The position numbers were made by a program, and so were the translations under genes. A stretch of DNA of 64,000 nt from Pseudazoarcus sp963975885. Lineage in GTDB: Bacteria; Pseudomonadota; Gammaproteobacteria; Burkholderiales; Rhodocyclaceae. The number at the start of each line of letters is the position of its first letter. Within the stretch, counting starts at the first letter, position 1. The stretch spans positions 131,095-195,094 of the forward strand of contig CAXBIS010000005.1 in the NCBI GenBank assembly GCA_963975885.1. The letters are read 5' to 3'. Under the pieces are notes generated by a model that saw only the letters and a list, made by a program, of their open reading frames with translations, did no database searches and was not told the origin of the DNA. Below, piece after piece: positions 1-8,661 of the stretch.

Positions 1-116
1 TGCAGGGCGACCAGGTGCGCGCTGGCCAGCGCGGTGTCGCGGGCTTGTTGCGCCGTGCAACCGCCGAACAGCGCGGCGGCGACGAGCGTGGCGATCAGGA
101 TCGTGGTTCGCTTCAC
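1..116 (-). CDS. Partial small lipoprotein of the lysis region (GTG start, cut by window edge)
   Basis: A GTG codon at 114-116 on the minus strand follows a good ribosome site (AGGAGA, 6-7 bases upstream). The reading frame stays open to the window edge (38 codons). The product begins MKRTTILIATLVAAAL and continues FGGCTAQQ, which is a basic start, a hydrophobic stretch and a Cys suited to lipid attachment. It lies directly downstream of the endolysin, where phages often place spanin-type lipoproteins, so an Rz1-like or other lysis lipoprotein is possible. The C-terminus is missing and the family is not recognised. Confidence 0.55.
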   Translation of the reverse strand, partial: MKRTTILIATLVAAALFGGCTAQQARDTALASAHLVAL

Positions 117-277
117 GGTGGTTCTCCTGTGTGGTGGGCGGCGCGGGCCGGGGTTGTCCCCCGAAACTTGATCGGAAACCGACCGTTGCCGCCCGTTGAT
201 CGGGCCGGTGAAAGGGGTGGGCGACGCGGGCCTCGTAGAATTGGCGTTGATGAATGGCCCGGCCGCCCGTTGATGGG

Positions 278-916
278 TCAAGCGAGTGCGGTCATGGCCT
301 TCTCGGTGAGTGCGAGGCGGTCGCGCAGGCCGTGCGTGCCGCCGTTAATGAGTCGGGTGATGCGCTCGACGTCGTGGGCGTCGGCGTGCTGGTTCAGCCG
401 CCGGGCGTCCCAGTACCAGCCGGCGCTGAGTGCGGCATACAGCGGGTACTCGAGCAGTTCGGGGTAGCGCTCCAGGTCGATGCCGAGCGCGTCGCCGCAG
501 GCGCGGTAGTTGCTGCGGCCGGTGATCTGAATGAGGCCGCGCCCGCGGTAGTGCCAGCCGTCGCCGGATTCGGCGGGGCCGTTGCCGAGCCGGTCGGCAT
601 ACACGACGTTGGCGATGGCCTCGGGGCGACGATGCAGCTCGCGCGCGAGGGCGCTGGGCTGGCCGGCGGCGTCGCGGAACCGGCTGGGCCAGGTGGCGGC
701 CAGCCCCTGGGCGCTGTAGTTGAGGTTCTCGCTGAGGCGGTCGAAGCGCGCGGATTCGTGCGCGAGCTGCGCGAGGAAGGCGGCAATGCGCGCCGGGGTG
801 TTGATGTCGTAGCGGCGGCAGGCGATGCGCAGCGGCTCGATGAACTTGGCGGCGGTGGCCGGGCTGCAGCCGGTGGCGCGGCGCAGGCGGTCGGCGGTGA
901 GCGGGGTCTGCGTCAT
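278..916 (-). CDS. Phage endolysin, glycoside hydrolase family 19 (chitinase-like)
   Basis: This 212-aa protein has the GH19 endolysin layout. An N-terminal helical part contains LAQLAHESARFDRL, which carries the conserved HES motif with the likely acid catalyst. The GRGLIQITGRSNY substrate-cleft motif follows near residue 130. The expected role is cleavage of peptidoglycan glycan strands at the end of infection. There is no signal peptide, so release should depend on a holin. ATG 916 gives the usual family length and overlaps the stop of the upstream holin-like gene by four bases (ATGA), pointing to a co-transcribed lysis cassette. Confidence 0.92.
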   Translation of the reverse strand: MTQTPLTADRLRRATGCSPATAAKFIEPLRIACRRYDINTPARIAAFLAQLAHESARFDRLSENLNYSAQGLAATWPSRFRDAAGQPSALARELHRRPEAIANVVYADRLGNGPAESGDGWHYRGRGLIQITGRSNYRACGDALGIDLERYPELLEYPLYAALSAGWYWDARRLNQHADAHDVERITRLINGGTHGLRDRLALTEKAMTALA

Positions 917-1245
917 GCCCCACCCCGCCGAATGGCATCGCCCACGTAGTGCCACAGCGCGAGCAGCACGATGCCGACGATCGCGAGCATGCCTTTGCTG
1001 GCAAGTTGCTTTTTCAGGTCGCGGTAGAAGTCCGCGCGCTGCTTGTGGAACTCGATCATCTGTTCGTGCGCGCGTCGGTGTTCGACGGGGTCGCCGTCGG
1101 GGAACGCGCTGCGCAGCAGCTCGCACACGTCGTGGAATCCTTTGTCCATGCGGTCCTTCTGGCGGCGCTCGGACTGGCCCAGGTGGTGCTCGATTCGCTC
1201 GTCGACCATTTGTTGCATCAGGCGGTTTTCCTCGGGCGTTGGCAT
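913..1245 (-). CDS. Single-span membrane protein, probable holin
   Basis: This 110-aa protein has a long charged, helical N-terminal part (residues 1-85, rich in Arg, Glu, His and Gln) and one hydrophobic segment near residues 86-100 (GMLAIVGIVLLALWHYVG). It ends with a short basic tail. It lies immediately upstream of the endolysin and overlaps it by ATGA. Position and topology suggest a holin or a membrane protein of the lysis module. The family is not identified from sequence alone. Confidence 0.6.
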   Translation of the reverse strand: MPTPEENRLMQQMVDERIEHHLGQSERRQKDRMDKGFHDVCELLRSAFPDGDPVEHRRAHEQMIEFHKQRADFYRDLKKQLASKGMLAIVGIVLLALWHYVGDAIRRGGA

Positions 1246-1255
1246 TACGCGGTCC

Positions 1256-1336
1256 TCACTGCGTTCGGCGGTGTCGATAGCGACGCCAGGCGCGCATGAG
1301 CGCGGCGACGATGAGCTTGAGTCCGACGGGGTGCAT
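1256..1336 (-). CDS. Very small basic protein (26 aa) between tail and lysis genes
   Basis: The minus strand has a strong ribosome site (AGGAGG, 7 bases before ATG 1336) and a 26-residue frame, MHPVGLKLIVAALMRAW plus a very basic tail. It fills the otherwise empty gap between the last tail gene and the holin-like gene. A short hydrophobic run followed by Arg residues is compatible with a membrane-active peptide. Its reality rests on the ribosome site and its fit in the operon. Confidence 0.4.
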   Translation of the reverse strand: MHPVGLKLIVAALMRAWRRYRHRRTQ

Positions 1337-1347
1337 GGCGTGGCCTC

Positions 1348-1572
1348 CTAGATCTCGATGACGTCGACGGTGGGCGCGGGCGCGGCGCCTTCGATGGTGC
1401 CGCCGGGGCGGAACCACACGCGGTCGTTGACCGTGGCCGCGCCACGTGCGGTGTGGATGCCGCCGTCGTCCAGCTCGATGACGCACTCGGCGCCATTGAT
1501 GGCGGTGACGGTGCCGACCATCAGCGGCGGGCCGGCAAAGAGCTTGCGCAGGGCGAGCAACGGGTTACTCAT
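1348..1572 (-). CDS. Small phage tail-module protein
   Basis: A 74-aa product starts MSNPLLALRKLFAGPPLMVG. A small beta-rich domain follows, with VTAINGAECVIELDDGG and VNDRVWFRPGGTIEG. It overlaps the end of the upstream tail gene by 8 bases, which indicates translational coupling. The fold resembles the small OB/SH3-like proteins found at the end of siphophage tail operons, but this is a loose resemblance. No catalytic motif or membrane segment is visible. Start 1572 was chosen because the longer frame only adds Arg-rich read-through of the overlapping gene. Confidence 0.55.
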   Translation of the reverse strand: MSNPLLALRKLFAGPPLMVGTVTAINGAECVIELDDGGIHTARGAATVNDRVWFRPGGTIEGAAPAPTVDVIEI

Positions 1573-3232
1573 GGCATTCGATCTCCAGCGTCTGGCGCGC
1601 ACGCGGGCGGGCGAAGCTGGCGCGGGCGCTGCGCACGATGCCGCGCAGTGCCGTGGCGCCCTCTTGCCACTCGACCAGCGCGCCGATGGGGATGAGGCCG
1701 ACTTCGTCGAGGATGGGCGTCTCTACGGTGATGAGCTGCTGCGGGCCGGTGTTGCCGAGGATGGCCTCGCCGCGCCCGCGCGCGGCGTCGACGTGGGTGA
1801 CGAGCGGGTCCACCACGGCTTCGGCTGCGCGGTCGGCGGCGCTTCCGGTGCGTTTGACCTGGGCGAGGATGCCGCCCACTTCGCCGCCCTGGATCCACAC
1901 CACGTTATGCGGGGGGCGGCGGATGTAGCGCGTGGCCATGCGCGTAGTGGCCTCGGCGGGCAGCACGTAATCCGGCGTGGCGGCGGCGAATTCCCACGGC
2001 AGCGTGGGGTAGCGCGGCAGCACGTGCAGGGTCTTGATGATGGGGTCGGCGCGCACGTAGCCGCCGCCGGCATCGGCGATGCGGCGCACGGCTTCCAGCG
2101 GCGTGCCGGTGTGCACCCAGGCGCCGGCGGGGATGAGCCAGTCCGGCGCGCTCCACGCCAGCGACCAGCCGATGGAGACGCCGTTGTCCGTCAGGGCGGC
2201 GGCAGCCACTTGCTGCGCGGTGAGCGCGCCGGCGGTGTTGTCGCGGCTCTCGCGCTCGTAGTTGGGGTCGGCGATGTTGGCGGCGATGCCACGGCCGCCG
2301 ATGTTGATGCGGTCCTGCGCGAAGCGGCGATCGCGGGCGATATCCTCCACCAGCAGGCGCCACACCACGCCGTTGATCTGCGCTTCGAGCTCGACCAGCT
2401 CGCCCGGGGTGTCCGGCTCCAGGTCGTCGAGTTGCTTGGCGAAAAGCGAGGCAGACCACGCCCAGTGCACGTCGTCGGCATCGCCGCGCACCTCGAGCGT
2501 GAGCGCCTCGATGGCGAGCGAGTTGCTCACCCGCATGAGACTGGCGTTGTTGACCACGATGTAGCTCCTGAGCTTCGGGACCAAAATCGTCCCGTTTTCG
2601 TCGGTGGGCGGTTCGTTGGGCGGGGTGACCACGCCCCAGCCGGGGTCGACGATGCGGCTGTAGCGCACCCAGGGCAGCTCGTGCACGGCATAGGCGCGCA
2701 CGGCGCGGCCATGGCGGGCGGCAAGGCGCTGGTCCAGCGTGGCGCATACACCCCAGGGCAGCGTGGCGGCGGTGTCGCGCGCCTGCGTAATGCCCCAGCC
2801 GGGGCGCTCGGACCGCGCGGGTGTGCGGGTGTAGCGGCCCCACGGCAGGCGGCCGTCGCAGTCGGCGGTGCTGGCCACGCCCCAGGGGAAGATGCTGCGC
2901 GGGTCGGCTTTGCGGTCGAACGTGCCCCAGTTCGCGCGCACTGCTCGGTCTGCGGTGTCGGCCACGCCCCAGGGCAGCACGGCGCGCACCGGCAGCGGGT
3001 CGGCAACGCGCCACGGCACGCTGCGTGGGATGTCGCGCAGCGTGGTGTCCGGGCGCAGCGCCCGCACGCGGCTGATGGACGGGTTGGCCAGCACCCAAGG
3101 CGCGACCACGCGCGTGCCGATGCGGCGCAAGCCGGTGAGGGTGTATTCCAGCCAGATGTCGTCGCCCTGCTCCGCCGCCGCCGGCTGCGGGCGGTAGTTC
3201 AGGCCGATGCTGTTGCCGGGCTGGGCGCTCAT
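1565..3232 (-). CDS. Phage tail protein with PWG repeats (baseplate/tail-tip)
   Basis: This 555-aa protein has two parts. Residues about 40-210 contain repeated Trp-Gly motifs (LPWGVADTAD, FPWGVASTAD, LPWGRYTRT, PGWGITQ, LPWGVCATLD) spaced roughly 15-25 residues apart. The C-terminal part (about 225-555) looks like a baseplate-hub or late-control-type domain, with IIKTLHVLPRYPTLPW, AQINGVVWRLLVEDI and a final beta-rich segment. It is likely a structural protein of the tail tip. It overlaps the next upstream gene (start 3855) by four bases. The repeats may form a fibrous or adaptor surface; that is inference. Confidence 0.7.
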   Translation of the reverse strand: MSAQPGNSIGLNYRPQPAAAEQGDDIWLEYTLTGLRRIGTRVVAPWVLANPSISRVRALRPDTTLRDIPRSVPWRVADPLPVRAVLPWGVADTADRAVRANWGTFDRKADPRSIFPWGVASTADCDGRLPWGRYTRTPARSERPGWGITQARDTAATLPWGVCATLDQRLAARHGRAVRAYAVHELPWVRYSRIVDPGWGVVTPPNEPPTDENGTILVPKLRSYIVVNNASLMRVSNSLAIEALTLEVRGDADDVHWAWSASLFAKQLDDLEPDTPGELVELEAQINGVVWRLLVEDIARDRRFAQDRINIGGRGIAANIADPNYERESRDNTAGALTAQQVAAAALTDNGVSIGWSLAWSAPDWLIPAGAWVHTGTPLEAVRRIADAGGGYVRADPIIKTLHVLPRYPTLPWEFAAATPDYVLPAEATTRMATRYIRRPPHNVVWIQGGEVGGILAQVKRTGSAADRAAEAVVDPLVTHVDAARGRGEAILGNTGPQQLITVETPILDEVGLIPIGALVEWQEGATALRGIVRSARASFARPRARQTLEIECHE

Positions 3233-3855
3233 GCGGCCACCTCGTCCATGGCCAGCACGGACTGCACGCGGTTGGCGCAGGGCGGTGTGTAGTCGGTGGC
3301 GGCCTCGTCCAGATGCACCGGCAGCACCGTGAACAAGCGCGCCTCGAATCCCACCGGCAGGCGGAACAGGCCGGCGCTGGTATCGCCCTGCGCGACCAGC
3401 TCGCCGGTGTCCAGCCGGTAGGCGCGCACGCGGCGCTCCACAAGCACGCCTTGATCACGCACAGCGCCGCGCAGCTCGTAGCGCACCACGGTGGCCACCG
3501 CCGCCGGCGCACCCAGCGGCGACGGCACGGCGGCCAGGGCCGTCTGCACCAGTTCGCCCAGCGCGGCCGGCAGGCCGAGCGGGCCGGGCACGCTGGTGCG
3601 CGCCTGCACCGGCACATCGGCCAGCGCGGCAGGGGCGCCCAGCGGTGAGGGCACCGCCGCCACGCCCTCAACCAGGATGACGAGCACTTCGCCCACCGCT
3701 GCCGGGGCGCCCAGCGGCGACGGGACGGAGACGAGCGCGGTGACCAGCGTCGGCGCCCACGTGGCGTCCGCCGTATCGTGCGTCGGGCGCGTGTAGTCCT
3801 GCGCGCCCTGCCAGGTCGCGTCCGCTGCGTTGTAGGGCGGGCGCGTGTAGCTCAT
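3229..3855 (-). CDS. Repeat-bearing tail fibre/tip accessory protein
   Basis: This 208-aa protein is visibly modular. The N-terminus carries two copies of a YTRP..(N/D).ADATW unit (residues 3-33). The middle carries four copies of a VPSPLGAPAAV-type unit about 22-25 residues apart. The C-terminus carries RAYRLDTGELVAQG, which matches the transthyretin/carboxypeptidase-regulatory-like module also seen at the end of the adjacent gene (3852-4682). Repeated YxxP..W and PLGAPAA units are seen in tail-tip proteins of other siphophages (recalled, not searched). It probably contributes to the distal tail or receptor binding. ATGA overlaps join it to both neighbours. Confidence 0.65.
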   Translation of the reverse strand: MSYTRPPYNAADATWQGAQDYTRPTHDTADATWAPTLVTALVSVPSPLGAPAAVGEVLVILVEGVAAVPSPLGAPAALADVPVQARTSVPGPLGLPAALGELVQTALAAVPSPLGAPAAVATVVRYELRGAVRDQGVLVERRVRAYRLDTGELVAQGDTSAGLFRLPVGFEARLFTVLPVHLDEAATDYTPPCANRVQSVLAMDEVAA

Positions 3856-4682
3856 GCCGGAATCACCCGGTCGATGAGGTCGTTGTAGAGCGGCGTGCTG
3901 TCATCCTCGGCCAGCACGATGCGGTCAATCTCGCGCCCCGCTGGCACTGTAATCGTGTATGCGCCTGTCGTCTCGTCGCTTGTGGTCTCGCCGATCAGTT
4001 CGCCGGTATCGCGGTCATATGCGCGCACGACGCGGGCAACATTTTCTGCGGCCACATCAGTGACAACCCCGGACACAGCCCCATCGCGCATTGCAGCGAC
4101 GCGGAAACCGGCGAAGTCGAACGTCCGACCAATCGATCGACACGCCACCCCAGCCCATCCGGACTCATAGGTCGCATCGACAATTTCTACCGTCCACGAC
4201 GCCGGCTCCGATACCCCGACCGCCCACACCTTGCCGCGCAGGCTTCCCCCGTCGGCCTGCAGTTTCAACCAGTGCCAATCGCTGGTATTGATGCTGATGG
4301 CCGCATCCTCCACCACAGAAGCACTACCGCCCGCGTCATAACGGCGCAGAGAAAGTGCATCGGCATTGCCAGTGCCACCGCTGTTTCGGTTCAGCAGCAG
4401 CATGTAACCTGAATATGCAGTTGTGCCGCTACCGCGCAACAAAACCGCGCTGCGTGCAGAGCCCTCGTTCTGATCCATCTTGACTTTTGCCAGGACATTG
4501 ATCGCGCCACCATCACCGGTGTACGGCGACTGCATCGCCCACCACGCATTAGACGGCGAGACGCGCCGCAGAAAGTTTCCGCTCACTACCGACCACGACC
4601 CCCCGTCCCATCGCGGAGTCCACCCGGCCGGCTGATTGCCGACCTGCGTGACGTCGAAGTTGTCTCGATACAGCGTGGTCAC
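3852..4682 (-). CDS. Putative tail fibre/receptor-binding protein, concanavalin-like fold
   Basis: In this 276-aa protein, residues 1-190 look like a concanavalin A-like lectin/glucanase beta-sandwich (DNFDVTQVGNQPAGW near the start; WHWLKLQADGGSLRGKVWA further on). The last 70 residues are a transthyretin-like module containing VVRAYDRDTGELIGETTSD. The gene is visibly less GC-rich and less codon-biased than its neighbours, as expected for a swapped host-range module. Its place just after the tail-tip genes supports a role in adsorption. The specific ligand cannot be read from sequence. Confidence 0.65.
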   Translation of the reverse strand: MTTLYRDNFDVTQVGNQPAGWTPRWDGGSWSVVSGNFLRRVSPSNAWWAMQSPYTGDGGAINVLAKVKMDQNEGSARSAVLLRGSGTTAYSGYMLLLNRNSGGTGNADALSLRRYDAGGSASVVEDAAISINTSDWHWLKLQADGGSLRGKVWAVGVSEPASWTVEIVDATYESGWAGVACRSIGRTFDFAGFRVAAMRDGAVSGVVTDVAAENVARVVRAYDRDTGELIGETTSDETTGAYTITVPAGREIDRIVLAEDDSTPLYNDLIDRVIPA

Positions 4683-4686
4683 GGCC

Positions 4687-5082
4687 TCACCCCACCACCG
4701 CCGAAACCATCTCGATCGGCCCGCCCGCGACCACGGTCAGGGTGTTGAACACGGCCTTTCCGCTGACGGACTCGGTGCCGGCTTCGGCAGGCAGGGCGAG
4801 GTGTACGGTGCCGTCGCCGTCGACGAACTCGACGTAGGCGATGGTGCCGCCGGCGGGGGCATCTTCCTCGCGGCCGTCGAAGTCGAAGGCAAGCTGGCCG
4901 GTGGTGCCGTTGACAGTGCCGCAGGGGTCGGTGAGGGTGATGGTGCCGAGCAACACGTCGGCGGCGTCGCGCACCAGCACGGCGCCGGGCAGCGTGGCGT
5001 GGCCGTCGATGAGGTCGCGCACGGCGGTGTGTGCGGCGACCACCGCAGCGGCGCTCCATTCATAGGTTTCGGGGGCTGGCAT
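4687..5082 (-). CDS. Small tail-module protein (131 aa)
   Basis: A 131-aa protein, mostly beta-rich and acidic, starting MPAPETYEWSAAAVVAAHTA. The central GTITLTDPCGTVNGTTGQL and FDFDGREEDAPAGGTIAYVEF segments look like a small carbohydrate-binding or fibre-adaptor domain. It lies between the large tail protein and the fibre gene in the same operon. No family is assigned with certainty; it could be an assembly adaptor or minor fibre subunit. Confidence 0.6.
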   Translation of the reverse strand: MPAPETYEWSAAAVVAAHTAVRDLIDGHATLPGAVLVRDAADVLLGTITLTDPCGTVNGTTGQLAFDFDGREEDAPAGGTIAYVEFVDGDGTVHLALPAEAGTESVSGKAVFNTLTVVAGGPIEMVSAVVG

Positions 5083-5100
5083 GTGCTGGGGTCTCCTGGG

Positions 5101-8100
5101 TTAATCGACGTCGCCGCGCGCTTCGATGTCGAACTGGTCGCCTTCGAGGGTGGCGCCGGCAAGGATGGTGCGGGCGATCCACGTGGGGCCGGCCGCGCCG
5201 ACGGTGTTGAAGCGCAGTTGATTGCCGGTGGCCCAGCCGCCGCCCCAGCCGGCCGCGCGCAGCACGAAATACGGGTCGCCGGTGAGCGGGTTGACGGGCG
5301 CCAGATCCGTGCCGGTGTTGCCGGTGGCGATCAGGCCGAGGTTTTCGCCAAACAACTGGAAGCTGGTGGATCCGGTGAAGTTGATGCGCCAGCGCTCGGT
5401 CACGGCGGACTCGTTGAGCACTTCGACCGGGTTGTCGATGTCGTTGTACTGGGCGTTGGCCTGGCTTCCGATGAGCGTGTCGGACCACACGCCGGTCCAC
5501 GTGTTTTGATCAAACAGGCTGGTGACCAGCGCCTGCATGTCGCCGAACAGCAGCGCGCCGGACAGATACGTGCCGTCGACCGGGTAGTCGCGCGAGAGCG
5601 CGGGGTCGAAGCTGACCTGGCCGTTGATCTGCACGTCGGAGAGCAGCAGCATGTCCTCGATGCGATGCACGGCGGTGAGCGGCTGGTCGACGCCGGTGCC
5701 ATCCCAGTCCGCGGCGATGGTGACCACGCCGGTTTCGAGGTTGACGGCGTAGCGGTCCTGCGCGATGGGGTCGCCGTGGGCGTCCTCGAGGCGCACCACG
5801 GCCAGGTCGGTGCGCGGCAGCGTGTAGTCGGCGCCGGCCAGCACGGGGTTATCCAGATTCGTGCGCTGCGTGTTGTGCAGCACCACGACATCGGCCGGGC
5901 GGTAGATCGGCACGCGCCCGTCGCTGGGCAGGCGCACGGGATCGAGCCCGAGGATGTTTGCGTCCAGCGGCAGGTTCGTGAGGATGACGCTGTTGTAGCG
6001 CAGCGTGCTGGGGTACACCGCGCGCGGTTCCCACTCGCCCCCGACCATCTGGCCGAACTCCACGGCCACCACGCCCATGGTCTGCTCGACGTTGCCGCGC
6101 ATCCAGTCGCCGGTGATGACGCCGTTCTGATCGGCGGTGCCGGTGAGCAGGTCGCCATTCTCGGCGGTGACCTGCACGTACAGGCTGGCCGGGCGGATGG
6201 GGCTGCCGGCGGTGCGAAAAAACGCCTCGGTGGCGACGAACTCGCCATAGGTGGTGAGCATCGCGTCGATCTGGCGGTTGACCGCGGCGTTGTTGCCCCA
6301 GTAGCTGAGCTGCGCCAGGCCGGTTTCGTAGTCGATAGGGCCGGCGGCAAGGCCGGCGCCGGTTTGCGGGTCGACGTTGGTGTAGAGCGTGCCGTTGCGG
6401 TCGACGTAGGTGAGCCCCGTGGCGCGGAATACGAGCGACCCGGGCACCAACGGATCGGCCGTGGTGGCGGTGAGGTCGAACGTGAGGGTGGTGACCTCGA
6501 CTTCCTCGTCTGCCACGTCCTGCGGCGACCAGGTGCTGCCCTCTCCCGCCGTGGTGTCGCGCTCCACGACGATGGCGGAGGCTGAAATGATGGGGTAGCT
6601 CTCGTCTTGACGCCTCCACTGCGCCGCGTTGCCACCGGGCATAACGCCCCATACCTCCCGGCTGGTCTGCAACTGGCTGGTGATCGTGACGACGCCGGTG
6701 CTGCTGTTGAATGTGCCGACCTGCTGGTCGGACCAGCGCCAGCGGCGCTGCTGGTACACCTCGCCGTTCCACGTGCCGGCACGCACGCGCAGCGCGCCGC
6801 CGGCGTCGATGTAGGCCTGCGCATCGGCCAGCAGCGTGCCGATCTGCAACAGCATGGAGCCTGCATTGAGATACGGGCCGGTGCCGGGCACGCTGAGCGT
6901 GCCATCGGTGACGGGCGCGGCGGTGGACATATCCTCCTGCTGCCCGAACAGGTCCTCATCGGCGCCATCGCGCCAGGTGTAGTCGTTGCTGAGGATGGAG
7001 CCGCGATCGGGCGGCGTGGAAAAGCGCAGGCGCACTTCGCCGGTGTGGTAGGCCACGGTGCCGGTCATGCCGGTGCCGGTGAGGTTGCCGTTGCCATCGT
7101 CCGTAGCGGTGCGCGTGGCGTTGTTGACCACCCACGACACCTCCAGCGTGCCACGCCGCACCGGGCGCTGCGCCAAGGTGTAGGACAGGTCGAAGGTAGT
7201 GGCAGCCACGGCGTTGCCGCCGTCGCGCCGCTGGTAGTGCACCGGGCTACCCCAGGAAACCAGCACCGCGCTGCCCACGTCCGGCAGCGCGCCCAGGGTG
7301 ATGATGCACGCGCCGGTGGCGTAGTCGACGCTACCGGTGCCCTCGCTGGGGTCGTTGGCAACGAGCACGCCAGCACCGTCGTCCCGCAGGCGGTACCAGC
7401 GGCCCAGCGCACGGAAGTCCACCAGCACCGTACCTGGCGCGGGGAGCGGGTTGAGGGTGATCGGGTAGACCGTGCCGCGGGTGCCGAGGGTGATCTCGAT
7501 CTGATGGGTGTGGGCGGGCGTGGCCGCCTGCACACTGGTGGTGTAGGTCGGCGTCACCTGAACGCCGAACTGGCTCTCGTTCAGGAACTCCAGAACGCCG
7601 GCTTCGCGGTTGTAGCTGGCCTGCGGTACCCGCAGGTCGATCGGGCCGGAATAGCTGCCGATCTTGTTTCCGTCCTCGTCGAACTGCATCGTCCAGTTGA
7701 CCACGGATGTATCGAGGCGGCGCAGATAGACCGAGTGGAGAATCGACCCCGGCGGCAGGTGGTACTGCTCCCACTGATTGCCGCTGCCGTAGTTCTTGGC
7801 GGCGGCGGTGCGCGTGGGGCCGGTCTGAACCCACTGGGATGCGCTGGTGATGCTCGCCAGGCTCACCGCCGTCTCGCGCTGCGTGCTGGGCACCAGCGGC
7901 GCATACACGCTGGCCAGGCGCAGCGTCACGTCGCCCAGCTCGCCGGCTTCGGTGATGGGCTGCAGACCGTAGTATTTACTGGCGTCGGCCACCTGCGTGG
8001 TGCGCAGCCTGGTCGGCGATGGGTCGGTGCTGTAGCGCGATACCTCGGCACCCGCGAAGGTCTGCGACAGGGTGCTGCCGATGGACAACGTGAGGATGCG

Positions 8101-8658
8101 ACGCTGGAAATCGCCGACGTTGTCGGTGAAGGTGCGCAACTCGTGGTTCACCGCGGTGATGCGCACGTACTGCTGCGTGCCGGCGCCCGCGCCGGATTCA
8201 ACGGACAGCACGTACACCTCGCCCACGTCGGGGAGCGGATCTTCCGGGCGCTGGTAGAGCAGGATGGCGCGCTGGCCGATGAGCTGCTGGCCATAGACGC
8301 GCATGCGCGAAATCGGCCCGGCGACCACGTAGCTTTCGATGCGATCGCGCGCTGCGCTGCGCTGGTCGAACCACGAACCGGTCGAGAACAGGCAGCACGA
8401 GATGCGGTCGTTTTCCGGCGGTGCGGTGATGATGGCGTGCGCGCCGGCATACATCTCCAGAGTCGCGGTGCGCACGGCAACATAGATCTTGAGCAGGTTA
8501 ACGCGGCCATACACCGAGTCGATGCGCGATACTTTCTGGAACACGTTGCCCGCCTGGCCGCTGGGGATGACGTTCTGCGTCATGCGCCCGCCGCCGTCGG
8601 GCGTGTCGCGCATGCGCTCGGATTCGAGGAGCTGGATGTCGCTGGGCAGGATGGGCAT
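5101..8658 (-). CDS. Large siphophage tail-tip protein (1185 aa)
   Basis: This is the largest structural protein of the late arm after the tape measure. It is rich in Thr, Val, Tyr and Gly and has no membrane segments, typical of a multi-domain beta tail protein. Near residues 500-550 is a module of the type GNLTGTGMTGTVAYHTGEV, and a related pattern (LLTGTADQNGVITGDWMRG) appears near residues 840-860, so parts may have arisen by internal duplication. Its position after the tape measure and one small tail gene fits a tail-tip or central fibre role. No enzymatic motif was seen. Confidence 0.75.
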   Translation of the reverse strand: MPILPSDIQLLESERMRDTPDGGGRMTQNVIPSGQAGNVFQKVSRIDSVYGRVNLLKIYVAVRTATLEMYAGAHAIITAPPENDRISCCLFSTGSWFDQRSAARDRIESYVVAGPISRMRVYGQQLIGQRAILLYQRPEDPLPDVGEVYVLSVESGAGAGTQQYVRITAVNHELRTFTDNVGDFQRRILTLSIGSTLSQTFAGAEVSRYSTDPSPTRLRTTQVADASKYYGLQPITEAGELGDVTLRLASVYAPLVPSTQRETAVSLASITSASQWVQTGPTRTAAAKNYGSGNQWEQYHLPPGSILHSVYLRRLDTSVVNWTMQFDEDGNKIGSYSGPIDLRVPQASYNREAGVLEFLNESQFGVQVTPTYTTSVQAATPAHTHQIEITLGTRGTVYPITLNPLPAPGTVLVDFRALGRWYRLRDDGAGVLVANDPSEGTGSVDYATGACIITLGALPDVGSAVLVSWGSPVHYQRRDGGNAVAATTFDLSYTLAQRPVRRGTLEVSWVVNNATRTATDDGNGNLTGTGMTGTVAYHTGEVRLRFSTPPDRGSILSNDYTWRDGADEDLFGQQEDMSTAAPVTDGTLSVPGTGPYLNAGSMLLQIGTLLADAQAYIDAGGALRVRAGTWNGEVYQQRRWRWSDQQVGTFNSSTGVVTITSQLQTSREVWGVMPGGNAAQWRRQDESYPIISASAIVVERDTTAGEGSTWSPQDVADEEVEVTTLTFDLTATTADPLVPGSLVFRATGLTYVDRNGTLYTNVDPQTGAGLAAGPIDYETGLAQLSYWGNNAAVNRQIDAMLTTYGEFVATEAFFRTAGSPIRPASLYVQVTAENGDLLTGTADQNGVITGDWMRGNVEQTMGVVAVEFGQMVGGEWEPRAVYPSTLRYNSVILTNLPLDANILGLDPVRLPSDGRVPIYRPADVVVLHNTQRTNLDNPVLAGADYTLPRTDLAVVRLEDAHGDPIAQDRYAVNLETGVVTIAADWDGTGVDQPLTAVHRIEDMLLLSDVQINGQVSFDPALSRDYPVDGTYLSGALLFGDMQALVTSLFDQNTWTGVWSDTLIGSQANAQYNDIDNPVEVLNESAVTERWRINFTGSTSFQLFGENLGLIATGNTGTDLAPVNPLTGDPYFVLRAAGWGGGWATGNQLRFNTVGAAGPTWIARTILAGATLEGDQFDIEARGDVD

Positions 8659-8661
8659 GGG

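Noticed and set aside
3229..4682. Diversity-generating retroelement acting on the tail genes
   Set aside because: No reverse transcriptase or template/variable repeat pair with A-specific changes was seen.
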